64,000 nt of DNA from Erythroxylum novogranatense. Lineage: Eukaryota; Streptophyta; Magnoliopsida; Malpighiales; Erythroxylaceae. Location of the stretch: assembly GCA_029891385.1 (NCBI GenBank), contig JAIWQS010000093.1:248001-312000 (forward strand), written 5' to 3'. The notes beneath the pieces are model-generated. The model had not been told where the DNA came from. It searched no databases and saw only the letters and a list, made by a program, of their open reading frames with translations. The position numbers and the translations under genes were made by a program. Positions 1-11,999 of this stretch are shown here, piece by piece (position 1 is the stretch's first letter; each line of letters starts with the position of its first letter).

Positions 1-1530
1 TTTTTAAAGCCACAGGCTCAACGTATCAGGGCTTCAAGCCCACCGTAATCAGGCGCACGGTCACAACAACGTAATAAAATGGAAAGTGTCACATGTGCAT
101 TATATATGAGATTGACAAATTGTGAATTGTATTAAAGGCAAGACACCTGATATCTGTGAAATAGAATGCATGTGACTTTTTTGAATGTGCTAATATGTGA
201 TATTATGTGTATTGTTTGGATATGCATGAGTTGGATGAACCATCGATGATGGTTTCCAGCTGAGTTCGCAAACTCACCCAACATTGCAAATGTTTTTTAG
301 GACAGAGATAGTAGCTTCCTAGCTCTAGTTAGTGAGAGACTTTTCCTGCCTTCTTGAGCGCGTTGGTAAGAGAAGTATGGCTCACAGGTCGGTCAGCTGG
401 GATGATTTTTGGGGATGAATTAGTTAGTTGTGTATCAGTTTTCTTTTGGAGTTTTGTACTTAGACTTTGGAAGTCAGATAGACTTGTACATTATTGTTTT
501 TAAGAAATGAAATGAGATTCGTATTTTGGTTCGAAATTTAGTGATTTTAATATAGTGGTTTTTATTATATTGATACCATGTGGATTATAGAAATGATCAT
601 TCGTAGTGCATCCTCATCGTGGGTTATGTATCGAAATGACCTACGGGTGTCCCGGTGCGTACCCTACGGTAAGGGGGCGCTATAATAAATTTGTGTATGA
701 TCATGGAATATGAATTGTGATTGTATATGAATATTTTTGGGTTGTGTTTGGATTGAATTGGGAATTTGTATATTGAGTTAAGATGAATGGGAATTACATA
801 TGATGTATGAATGTGATTTGTATATTGAATTGAGAAATAAATTTGAATTGGTTATGGATAATGTGATTAGGATTGAGTTTGGATTCTGGACAGGAGATTC
901 GAGGAATTGTGTGGTTTGATTGAGCTGATTTATAGAAGTGAGTTTTAAACTATTTGCAGGTTTTTGGGTATTCAAAATACAGTCGTTATGCTGCCCAAAT
1001 TTTTGGTTCCAAAGAAGTATAAGAATAAGATATATATGATTGTTTAAGACGACTATTATGAATTGAGTTTTGATTAAGGTTATGGAATTGATAAATTCCA
1101 AATTGAAAAAGTGTATCACTTTGTAAGAGATTGAATGGAAATGAAAAAGAAAGAAAGAAAAAAATACCAGTTTCGGACATTAGGTGAAATATCTTAGTCT
1201 AAGGTTTCCAACGCTAATTTGGTTTTCTTCATTTTTTTAGATTCTCGGATGTCAGAAATTTGAAATTCATTTCGATTTGCGTTCAATTCTTCCGCCTTTT
1301 GATTTGCATGTGTCTCATACTTTTTTTTTGTCTACCTTTCGTATTTGATTTCGTCCATTCGATTCGCATTTTGTTGTTCACCTTTTGATCCGATTTGTGT
1401 TGTGTTTTTCCTTTGGCTCAATTTCGTTTGCGAGATCCGTTCTTTCGCTTTCGCCCTTTTTGTTCGTTTTTTGTTTTCATTATGATTTCATTTTCAAGTA
1501 GGGGTCCGGTTTTGAGATCGGGTCCCAACA
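1..1530 (+). repeat. Partial 5' LTR of long-LTR gypsy-type element
   Basis: The LTR starts outside the window and ends in ...TCCCAACA at 1530, followed by a primer-binding-like site. Bases from about 690 to 1530 match the end of the downstream LTR (about 6410-7223) almost base for base, which identifies the pair. Bases 1 to about 685 have no counterpart at the same place in the downstream LTR. They match, inverted, the segment 53640-54220, including the shared stretch beside GGTCGGTCAGCTGGG. No genes are seen here; open frames are short and low in complexity. The LTR assignment is firm; the chimeric left part is inferred. Confidence 0.75.
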
Positions 1531-2095
1531 TTTATGGTATTAGATCCCAGTAATAGGATCTTACTTGGGTGCATATGTTTGTTTAGAGTTTAAATGGATA
1601 GCTTTGAGTTAGAAAGAATGTGAAATTGATGTAAATGACTTGTCATGAATTTTTTGAAGAACCAAAATGATTGTTTGATTTAGGTGACAAGAATTATGAT
1701 TGATTTTAGGAATGTGTTAAGGAAATTGAGATTAGAATTTCTTGATGAATTGGGATGAATTGACTTGACTATGCTTTTGTGAGATGAAAGAATGACTATT
1801 TGAAAGATGAGATGAATGATAAAGATTGAATGATGATTGGTCCATATTAAGGTTCATTAAGAATTAAACCTTTGACTTGTGTCAATAGGTTGAGAAACAT
1901 TGATTTGTGGTTATAGTGATTTGATATGATTTTAAGGGTTCTTTGTGAAGAAGTTAAGAATATGTGTGATAAGAAATTAGTTAAGAAAGTGTTTGATTAT
2001 GTTCATTTAGAAAGAAATTATATGAGAGAATGTGTTACTTGGCGATTATTCAGGTAAGAATTTCGGGGACGAAATTCTTTTAAGAGGGGGAAAAA
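1531..2095 (+). mobile_element. Collapsed internal domain with PBS and polypurine tract
   Basis: Only 565 bp separate the two LTRs. A spacer TTTA is followed at 1535-1549 by TGGTATTAGATCCCA, a decayed version of the initiator-Met tRNA primer site TGGTATCAGAGCCCA. Near the other end, about 2058-2095, lies TTTCGGGGACGAAATTC followed by a purine run (AAGAGGGGGAAAAA) directly before the LTR. That is the usual 3' internal end and plus-strand primer of Del/Tekay-like Ty3/gypsy elements. No gag, protease, polymerase or integrase sequence is present. The element is non-autonomous, by deletion or by descent from a LARD. Confidence 0.75.
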
Positions 2096-2413
2096 TGTTG
2101 GACCTCGATCTTTACGTAGAATTTAGAAATATTGATTGAACCTAAATGAGTATTTTTGTATATGTATTGTGTTATAGATGTTATTGTGCCTTGATGGAAT
2201 TGATGAGAAAAAGAATTGATTAGTTTTAATGACTTTGAGATTTGAGTAGAGTTGTATGAGTTATGAAAGTTAAAATAAATGAGTTGATTGAAATGGAGTA
2301 GAAAAAACAAGAAATGATTAGTGAAAGTGTTAAATTTTGGAGAATTAAGAAAGTTTGACTTTTTCGTAATTGAGAGTTGCCTTTTTGATTTAGATAGAAT
2401 TTGAAAAAATGAT

Positions 2414-3440
2414 CTTCATGAAACTTGTAGCTTCTGTTGCAAGCTTTCAATTGCCATAAAGTATGATATTTTTCGATAGCGGGAGTGAAAGTTATGAGCT
2501 TTCGAAGTTAAGGTTATTTTGCTTTGTTTGTTAAAAATGCTAATAAGAGTAAGTTTGCGTGTACTATGCTTTGAGGCCAATTTTAGTACTGATGTGGTTT
2601 GAATTAGAGTAAGTGGTCTACATGAAAGTCATAGAAGATTTTCCTAGCTTTTTACTTATGCATCATGTGTTATTTGTGGATGTGAGAATTTGAATATATG
2701 AAATTTTAAAGTTTGGATGTGATATAGGATGACACATGTTTGGTAGAAACTTATGACTAAAAAATTGACCTAGTTAGAGGTTGTATTTTCCTTTAAGTGC
2801 TTCATGAAAGTTTTATCTTGTGTTTTGATCTTTACTTTGATATAAAGTATAGAATTTATGGACAATGGGATGAGAAGTTATGAATTTTAGAAATGAGTGT
2901 TTCTGTTTAGGATGATAGTAATTGAATAGTAACTTTGATTGAATTTTGTATCTATATAGAGGCTGAATCTACTCTTAAAGTCTTCATGAAAGTTTTAGAT
3001 TATGCTTTGATCTTTCTATTGATGTAAAGTATGCAATTTTTGGACCAGGGAATTTGGAGTTATGATTTTTACAAGTTGCTATTACTGTTTGGGAAGAGTA
3101 TAAGTGGAAAAAAACTTTGATTAGAAATTTTACTTCCTTAGAGGCCAAATTGATTTTTCTGTCCTTCACGAAAGTTGTGGTTTGCTTTCAGATCTTTTCA
3201 TTGATATAAAATATGACATTTTTGGACTTTGGAGTTGAAAGATAGAAATTTGAGAATTGAGTTACTTTTTTAGGAGACATTAAATGGGACAATAACTTTG
3301 ATTGGAAATTTGAGTACATTAGAGACGGAATTAGTTTTCGAATTCTTCATGGATGTTGTAGAGCTTCCTTTCATATTTCTTTTGATACCAAGTTTGTAAA
3401 ATTTAGAGTTCTGAGTCAAAAGATATGGGGTTTAAAAGTT
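2414..3440 (+). repeat. About 182-bp tandem module array within the LTR
   Basis: Six diverged units each begin near CTTCATGAAAGTT, at 2414, 2618, 2800, 2982, 3164 and 3345, so the spacing is about 204, 182, 182, 182 and 181 bp. Each unit carries a following segment like GATATAAAGTATG and then a TTTTTGGA-type segment. Similar units, inverted, occur in the LARD LTR at about 54547-54628 and 54732-54817. Positions were read by eye; unit identity was not computed. Confidence 0.7.
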
Positions 3441-3484
3441 GAGACGTTGGTTAAGAAGAAAGAGTAGCAAGTCCACTCCAATGT

Positions 3485-3640
3485 CGCAGTCATGCATACG
3501 CACAATCGCAACTCTGCAGGACCATCGAAAAGTTGTGATCGTGCAGGCGCACGATCGCAACTCTGCTGGACCACCTGAATGTCACGATTGTGCACGTCGT
3601 GGTCGTGTACGCGCACGATCGCGACTTCCCTATTTGTTTA
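3485..3640. repeat. CG-rich palindromic cluster
   Basis: In otherwise AT-rich DNA, this stretch carries repeated GCGCACGATCGCAACT-like blocks, several CGATCG cores and their inverted forms (AGTTGTGATCGTGC). The repeated unit is roughly 50 bp. The overlapping open frames on both strands share these repeats and are not credible genes. It could be a structured or regulatory part of the LTR. Confidence 0.6.
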
Positions 3641-6600
3641 GGAAAGATAATTTTCTGAACATATTTCACTCTCTTGCTTATATCTTTTCTGCCCGACATC
3701 CGATTGACTTGGTTTTTAAAGCGTTGGATTCCTAATACAATTATCTACATCTTAATGAGAAATTTATGAATTTTTGAGATTAAATTGAGAAAGATTAATT
3801 TAATCAATGTGAGTTAGATAATTTTCTGAATATGGTTCAATCTTTTGAGAAATTCGTAACTTGTGGAGATCCGATTGAACTGATTCTTGTGCAAAAATAA
3901 AATAGAGACTCGGGGATACAAATCATATGAAGGAATTGAATTTCAATTAAGCCCCTAAGACTTTAAATTTCTGAATGGAAGTCTGGTTTAATGTGCAGTC
4001 TTGGATTAGAAAAATCTGAAAGTATTTTGGCCATAACTTTTTCTCTAGAAATCCAAATGACGTGATTCTTGATTTGGATTAAAATAGAGAAATTGAGATA
4101 CAAATGTTTTGAAGGACTAGAGTTTCAATTTATTCACTAAGAATGTCAATTTTTGGATGGAATTAAATCGCTGGAAAATGTTTTAGCATAAGACAAGTCC
4201 GAAATGTTTGGAGTATAACTTTTGGATTAGTGTACCAAATTAAACGATTTTGATGGCGTTATGAAATTAAGACAATGAGAAACATTTCTATAGAAGGAAT
4301 TTTAACAAATTCCTTCAATTTTATTATTTGAAAAATATCCTAAGTTAAGCATGATTTAATAAATTTTGAGACTTTGATTTAATTTATGATTTTAAGGACT
4401 TATTAGCATGTTAATGTGAATAATTAACATGTTAAATTGAGTAAGAGCATATGGGATATATTGAATTGATTAAATTAAATTAAAGTGTTAAAAATTAAAG
4501 TGTTAGAAATGCATAAGGGCAAAATTGGAAGGTTACTTAAATTGTTAAGTTTCTAGGCTTATAAGGAAGGGCTTAATGGTCTTTTTATACTCATTTAAAG
4601 GGCAAGGAGTGGACCGTCATTTTTAAGGGAAGAGAGGCATGAAATTAGAAAGGAAAAATGAAAGGAAGAAGAGAAAAGAGAAGAGAGTTTCGGCTGGAAA
4701 GAAAAGGGAGAAAAAGAAAGAAGAAAGAGAAGACTTAGGGTTCGATTTTTCTTCAATTTTTAAGAGAGTTTTTGATGATTGTCCAAGGAAAAAGGTGGAA
4801 GAGCATGAAAGCTTCCTAAGGAACAGAGAGATTTCGAATTTGGTGGAGATGAAGGTAAGACTTGAAATTTTGATTTGTAATTTTTGAAAGGGTTTTGGTT
4901 TAGATAACTTAAGATTAGATTAGGTTTGTGTTTTCTAAGCTCAATTTTAGTGATTATGCTTTATGTGATGTTGAATTTGGGTGATTATGGTTTAGGGAAT
5001 TTTAATTTGGAGGAAAGAAGGAAGCAATGGAGAAATTGATGCTTTAGACAAGTTTCAAGGATCGAATTGAGGTGGGTAACGTGTTTATATCTTGAATTAT
5101 AAGCTACCATTGTGATTTTGAAAAATCAAGAAGCAAAATTTTATAAATTATTGTTTATGTTAATGTTTATGATTTTCGAATGATCAAATTCGTTGATTTT
5201 GGAATGATTGAAAATTTTCTAAAATTGTTTCAACTTTTAATAAAATGATTCAATTGTTACTTTCAAGGGTTTTGAATGATTTGATAAAATGGGAATAATT
5301 GTTTGAATTCAATATTCTTGAAGGATTTGTTACTTATGAAAAGTGATACATTGGTTCATTTATTTATTTATGAACAATTTTGATAATTTATCAAAAGTAT
5401 TGCCTACTTTGTTTATGAATTATTATGAATTGAATATGATTTTGAATTGTTATGAAATTGGTTGATGAATTGTGGTTTGATATATGACATGTGTTTGGAA
5501 AATTTCTGTATGAAAGTATGTGCATTTGTGAAGGTCAATGTGTCTAGTATGACACAATATGAAAAATCAAGTTTTCGAAATGTGCCTTCGGGCAATCTGA
5601 ATTTTTCAAGTATGGTTTATGTGTTATGTGGGTTTGGTTAGGTCCCATAAGTTTGATTCAGTGCACTATCTCATTTTTAAAGGCTTCTCCCACCTGCCCA
5701 CTAGTGGCACTGGAGCTCTGATTTCGGACTCCATAAGTTCACAGCTACACTGGAACACTATGTAGAAAAGTGTAGTACGTTCCGTTCACGGCTGTACAGG
5801 ACCGCTATGCAGAAATATGCAGTACGTTCCGTTTTGGACCGGACCAAACCATTAAGATGTGTTATGTGTTTATAATTTTGTTTGTAATGTGATGCATTCA
5901 TGTCTTTGAAATTGTTCATGATTTGTGAAAAGAAAATTTGAGATTTTCGAGAAATAAGAAAGTGAGGTTTTCAACTGTGACAGTTTTGGAAATTGTGTAT
6001 AAATGTTTTGAAAAGTTGAAAAGTTTATGAAATAAACATTTGATGAAATTTCTACTGTGAAATCCTTTATAAGATGGCAAAAGTTTTGAGAAATGACTTT
6101 TGCTTATTATTCAATTTATAAACATGTTATCCACGAGCTATTAGCTCACACCCCTTTCATCCCCATCTCCAGGTATTCGAGTGGGAGATTGGATGAAAGA
6201 GTGTCAACACATTTTTGTTCATTTTTGCATAGAAAGTATTTTGTGTAAAGTTGGAATTTTTGTATTTTCATTGGATATGGCTTGAATTGCCATTAATGTA
6301 TTTCAAGCTTTTACTTCGGGTTGTATGAGAAGTACGAAATTGTGTATAATTGAGTATGATGTATATGATGTATATGAATTATGAATTGATGTTTAGAATT
6401 GAGTTATAAATTTGCGTATGATCATGGAATATGAATTGTGATTGTATATGAATATTTTTGGGTTGTGTTTAGATTGAATTGGGAATTTGTATATTGAGTT
6501 AAGATGAATGGGAATTACATATGATGGATGAATGTGATTTGTATATTGAATTGAGAAATGAATGTGATTAGGATTGAGTTTGGATTCCGGACAGGAGATC

Positions 6601-7223
6601 CGAGGAATTGTGTGGTTTGATTGAGCTGGTTTATAGAAGTGAGTTTTAATCTATTTGCAGGTTTTTGAGTTTTCAAAATACAACCGTTATGCTGCCCAAA
6701 TTTTTGGTTCCAAAGAAGTATAAGAATTAGATATGTATGATTGTTTAAGACGAATGTTATGAATTGAGTTTTGATTGAGGTTATGGAATTGATAAATTCC
6801 AAATTGAAAAAGTGTATCACTTTGTATGAGATTGAATGGAAATGAAAAAGAAAGAAAGAAAGAAAACAAAAAAATTATACCGATCCGGATAGGTTTAGTC
6901 TAAGGTTTCTAATGCTAATTTGGTTTTCTTCAGTTTTTGTGATTCTTGGATGTCGGATATTTGAAATTTGTTTCGATTTGCGTTCGATTCTTCCACCTTT
7001 TGATTTGCATGTGTTTCGTACTTTTTTTTTCGTCTTTCGTATTTGATTTCGTCCATTCGATTCGCATTTTGTTTTTCGATTTTTGATCCGATTTGTGTTG
7101 TGCTTTTGCTTTGGCTCAATTTCGCTTCACGAGATCCGTTCTTCGCTTTCGCCTTTTTGATCGCTTCGTTTCCATTATGATTCTATTTTTGGTTGGGGTC
7201 CGGTTCGATATCGAGTCCCAACA

Positions 7224-8407
7224 CAACCATTTCAGCTAATGTAAAATTCCACATGAATTATTGCTCGCTGCGAGTCAATGTGATTTTAAGTATTTGTCGA
7301 CATGGTTATCCTTTGGAATTTGCAGGATAAATGATCCGGACAAGTAATTGAATCTTTATGTTGTTGATCTATTGTCCACTTGTTTGGGAGGAACTAGTGA
7401 CCTTGGATAAATTTATAAATTGTTTGAAATAAATCTAAATCCAAGATATTTTGCTGAAGGAAACACTACTTTAAAAGTCATCTAAAGAGATCTAAAGTTA
7501 TTTTAGTCTATTATTCCAAATTTTGAACAAGCCTTCTATTGTTTGACTTAAATTGTTCCAATTTTACTCTTCATCTTATCTGTACTTTAGAAGTTGGCTG
7601 TGAGACATACTTTTTAATTAGAAACATATAAACATTTCTCAATTCCTGGAGTGTCTCATACCTAATGTTCATTTGTTCTTCTAGTTTTTCGGCTAAAGAA
7701 GCCACTCCAACCTCGAGAACTGTAATCCAACATTTCCTGATTTTGTGATTTCAAATGTTGATCTTCTTTGCATAGAAAGTTACACTTGTTCCCTGGCCTT
7801 CTCGCAAGATTTACAGACAATCAGACAATGGCATTTCTAAAAAGTTGTGAATGTTCAATTCTTCATTGGATATGGAAGCTAATGGTTTCTTTCTTATAAA
7901 CATCGCCATAAGTCATCATCCCACTTCGTATTCCATACTCTGAAATTCATTCCCATGCCAAAAATTGCAATGATGTATCAAATAACAAATAGAGAATATG
8001 TAGATTGTATGGATTTTTGTTTTGGGGATTAAGGATTTGAGTTCCAATTTGGTTTTCGGATTTAAGTGTGTGGATGAGTCTGTGTTCTGAGTGACTAAAT
8101 GTTAGCCTCTTAACACATAAATGCATTTCACAGCTAGCTAGAAATGGACCTTAGATGGAAGGTTAGTTAGATCACATATATGGCAGTAGCATGTGAAGGC
8201 TCTAAGTTGACTTAGTGAGTTAGATCAAGCATGGTGCAAGTTTGGTAGAGTTTTGAGCCTTGTGCGAACCGACATAACTAAGCTTAAGTTCTTAATGGAC
8301 TAAGGAAATGTGTATACTCAAATGAACGGACTATGGCTAATTGATTTAACATGGAGAAGCATTGGACTAGACTAGTGTACTATGAACAACTTTGGCTTGT
8401 ATGAATC
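7224..8407. other. Unassigned spacer between gypsy LTR and copia-A
   Basis: This stretch lies between the end of the long LTR and the truncated copia-A LTR. I see no convincing reading frame, no RNA gene and no obvious repeat of other parts of the window. The last 250 bp have a loose resemblance in composition to copia LTRs, but no clear alignment was found. Confidence 0.4.
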
Positions 8408-8921
8408 AACATCCAAGATATCCTTGAGTACCTCAAGTCTAAGGATACTTGCACCATTGCTATGATGAGATTATCACTGACATTAGAATAGTACATCCAT
8501 GTGATGATCTCATAGCAGGTCAACCAATGTACTTACTACCTCTAGTAAGCATCCACATCTCAACCCTAAATATCTCATATGTACAGTTTCTGAGATCCAC
8601 TGCTGATCAAATCAAGGAGCTTGAGATGTGCTAATCTTTCCGGATTCGATGTCCATCTCAGTAATCCTATGACTAGGATAATTAAGATCTCGACATAATT
8701 GCACATGATAGGAATCTCGATAGTATGATCACATCATAATTTCCTTCATGTTATGTCATATATCATGGACTTCATTAATTTGCTTATTGATCAATATCAG
8801 TTCATAAATAATGAACAGCAACGTAATGAAAAATGCCTTTCTTTATTTATTCATAAAAAACTGTACACAAATTTGTACAAAATGCGTTAAAGGCGATTGC
8901 CTTCAGGGCACTACTCTAACA
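8408..8921 (-). repeat. Truncated 3' LTR of copia-A
   Basis: It begins (minus strand) TGTTAGAGTAGTGCC at 8921, just after the purine tract GTCAAGTGGGAGAT. It matches the first part of the 5' LTR (about 25920-26436) but stops matching near 8408, so only about 510 of 1848 bp remain. The inner end of the LTR and the target duplication are lost. Confidence 0.85.
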
Positions 8922-8935
8922 ATCTCCCACTTGAC

Positions 8936-10147
8936 CTAAAGCCAATCGCCTTGATATCTAATACCATAGGCGAGTACATGAGAATCAAAACTCTTTTGTG
9001 ACAATGGCTTTGTCAACGGACCAGCAATATTCTGCTCTGTGAGAATTCTCTCTATCTGCACATCACCTCGACCAATGATCTCCCTGATCAGGTGATATTT
9101 GCGGAGTACGTGTTTGGATCGTTGATGAGACCTTGGTTCCTTCACTTGCGCAATAGCCCTATTGTTGTCACAATACAACTGTATGGGCCCATCACTGCTA
9201 GGAACCACACCATGTTCAGTAATAAACTTCTTGATCCAAACGGCTTCCTTTCTTTGCGTGCAAGCGGCAATGTACTCTGCCTCGATCGTTGAATCGTGAT
9301 GCGTCTCTTGTTTGGAACTCTTCCAACTGGCGCCTCATTGTTCGATGTGAATATGTAACCTGATTGGGATTTGGAATCATCCTTATCAGATTAAAAACTG
9401 GCATCTATATACCCGCTCACTTTGAGATCTCCATCCCATATATCAAGAAAACATCCTTAGTCCTTCGCAAGTACTTGAGGATATTCTTGACAGCCACCCA
9501 GAGATCCTCACTAAGATCCGATTGGTATTTGCTCGTAACACTTAGAGCATATGATACATCGGGTCTCGTACATAGCATTGCGTACATGATAGATCCAACC
9601 GCAGATGCATACGGGATCATATTCATGCGCATCCTCTCATCTTGTATCTTAGGACACATAGATTTCGAGAGTGTTATCCCATGAGTCACGGGAAGGTACC
9701 CTCTCTTGGATTACTCCATGCTAAACCTCTTTAGCATCTTGTCTATGTACGTTGATTGTGAAAATTGTTTCACCAAGGTCTTTCATGGAAAATTGTTTGG
9801 ACAACCAAATCTTGACGGATTGTAGCATCGAGATATCGTTTCCTAGTAATAATATGTCATCTACATATAGCACAAGGAATACGATTGCAGTCCCATTAAC
9901 CTTCTTATACAAACAGTATTCATCCAGATTTTGTGAGAAACCAAACTCTTTGATTACCTCATCAAAACGAATATTCCAACTCCTAGAAGCTTGCTTCAAT
10001 CCATAGATGGATTTTTGAAGCTTGCATACCTTTTCGCCATCATAGGAGGTGAAGCCCTCAGGTTGTGTCATATACACATCCTCAGCCAGATTTCCATTTA
10101 GGAAAGTTGTCTTCACATCCATTTGTCATATCTCATAATCATAATGA
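8936..10147 (-). pseudogene. Copia-A reverse transcriptase (C-terminal part) and RNase H remnant
   Basis: From 10147 downward, the minus strand reads the RT segment starting at QMDVKTTFLNGN, then PEGFTSYDGEKVCKLQKSIYGLKQ, the catalytic YVDD motif (LYVDDILLLGND) and KDLGE. About 60 bp are then missing compared with copia-B, with a frameshift near 9721. The RT thumb/connection (MIPYASAVGSIMYAMLCTRPD) follows at 9417-9689, and the RNase H end (LYCDNNRAIAQ, ending QGDWL and a stop at 8936). Further frame breaks lie between 9208 and 9417. The upstream half is at 19838-20190, on the far side of copia-B. It is non-functional. Confidence 0.9.
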
Positions 10148-11999
10148 TGTTAGAGTAGTGCCCTAAAGGTAATCCCCTTTAGCGCATTTTGTTCATAGTC
10201 ATGTACAGACTTTATGAATAAATAAAACAAGGCATATTTCATTTATTTGATATTCATTTTATTATGAATTGATAATGATCTTTAATCAAATTAATGAAGT
10301 CCCTGATACATGACATAGCATGAAGGAAATTATGATGTGATCATACTATTGAGATTCCTATCATGTGCAATTATGTCAAGATCTAAATTATCCCTAGTCA
10401 TAGGATTAATGAGACCGGACATCGTTAATCCGGATAGACTAGACATGTCAAACTCCTTGATTAGATCAGCGGTGGATCTCGTAAAACCGTAAATATTGAG
10501 ATATTTAGATTTGATATGTGGATGCTTACTAGTGGTAGTAAGTACATTGGATGACCCGCTATGAGATCATCACATAGATGTCCTATACAAATGTCGGTGA
10601 TAATCTCATCATAGCAATGGTGCAAGTATCCTTAGACTTGAGGTACTCAAGGATATCTTGGAATCTCGATTACATACTTTGACTCCATTCCTTGTTGCCT
10701 TTCGGAGGTCGCTCATAGGGTGGTGATTGGAGTGCGACTTGAGGTATTGAAGGTAATTGAGTAGCCAATAGAGGATTCACCACTACATTATAGCAGAAGA
10801 GATACCCATGGCCTCTTATCAGGATCATTACTTTGAAGTCTCTGGCGCCGGAGCATACATATGTCATGAAGATGGTCTTCATGGACATATAAAGTAATGA
10901 GTCCTAGGACGAGAACTGATTACACTTGGACTAGATTTGATCTGATCAGTCTAGTAAGAGTTGACACATTGCCCATACTCAAACCAAGTGGGGTATAGCA
11001 TGGTGAAAGGACGAATTGCACGGTAATTGTCTATGGAAGGGTTCGTGATATGGTTTCATTAGTCAAACCAATTACTTTCCGGTCAATTGGGGGTCATGAT
11101 GTGTTGCTAGATACCGCTCATGACTTGCTCAGATTAAGTGTTAATCTAAGTGGCCAACATAACCGGGAACCTAATGGGTCACACGCATAAGAGTGACTTG
11201 GAGAATCTGTAAAATAGTTTCAGCATGAGATCCGATATCGGAGAGCAATAGGATTAAATGGATCCCGATGAGATTGGGATATGTCTCGATGAGATCGCGA
11301 TATCGACATTCTTTGAAAACCGTTTTGGTGATTTTTCGCCGACGGGGTCTCGGCAGGTAGGTAGGACCGATTTCAGCTTGATGGACCACTTCAGCAATTA
11401 TATATATTAATTAATTAAGTAAATAATTAATTAATTATATATATTATGTTGAATTTCGTGGAAGCCATTAAATGGAGAAGATATGTAAGTTTGAAAAGTC
11501 AAACTTCATCATTATTTAGCATTTTAAGGCATTTTTATGCCTCCTACGTGGATGAGCCATCCACCAAGCCTTTATATGTGTTTTAAGTGTTAAATATACA
11601 TATAAGAAGCTATGGAAAGAGAGCTTGCACGGTGATGAAGAGAGAAGAGTCGAAAGTTTAAAGGTTAAGCTTGGAAAATTTGATTTTCACCTTCTTCCTC
11701 TCATCCTCTCAAGATTGCTTCTACTTCTCCAAGGCTCCACCAAGTTCATCTCATTTGCTCTCCAAGGCTAAGGTAAGAGCTAGCACTCTTTTCTTTACTC
11801 TCGCTATTCCCGGGTCAAAAGAGTTTGTCCGGTTAGGTTTTCCGACCTCTGCGTGGATACTGTTAGAGACGGTCTCCTTTGGTCGTTATGGTTTGATTGT
11901 TTGTACTTACACATGGATCCTGGCTTTGGAATGTCCGGGACTCAAAATTTTAAATTCCGCACTGTGGGCATGTGATGCCTACCCCGGGATTTTCCTACA
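10148..11999 (+). repeat. 5' LTR of copia-B
   Basis: TG...CA ends (TGTTAGAG...CCTACA). It is followed by one G and the primer site TGGTATCAGAGCC at 12001-12013. It contains an AT-rich inverted repeat (TATATATTAATTAATTAA and complement, about 11398-11445), a TATA-like stretch around 11570-11612, and a good splice-donor sequence AAGGTAAGAG at about 11768. The 125-codon open frame at 11671-12048 runs through the LTR end and is not a gene. Confidence 0.92.

Larger units (their letters stand above)
2096..7223 (+). repeat. Complete 3' LTR, 5128 bp, gypsy/LARD type
   Basis: The LTR begins TGTTGGACC right after the polypurine tract and ends TCCCAACA at 7223, giving TG...CA ends. Modules in order: an array of about 182-bp units (2414-3440), a CG-rich cluster (3485-3640), further units to about 4310, a purine-rich leader-like stretch (4630-4850) ending in a possible splice donor (AAGGTAAG near 4853), short repeats with ACGTTCCGTT (5760-5850), and a terminal part shared with 690-1530. 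The 82-codon frame at 4639-4887 is just the purine-rich leader, not a gene. Its length is extreme but falls in the range known for plant long-LTR families. Confidence 0.8.

Noticed and set aside
3439..3735. 98-codon plus-strand frame and overlapping minus frames
   Set aside because: They run through the CG-rich repeat cluster of the LTR and have no family features.
4639..4887. 82-codon Lys/Glu-rich frame
   Set aside because: It is the purine-rich LTR leader, which is found in the other long LTRs without a conserved frame.
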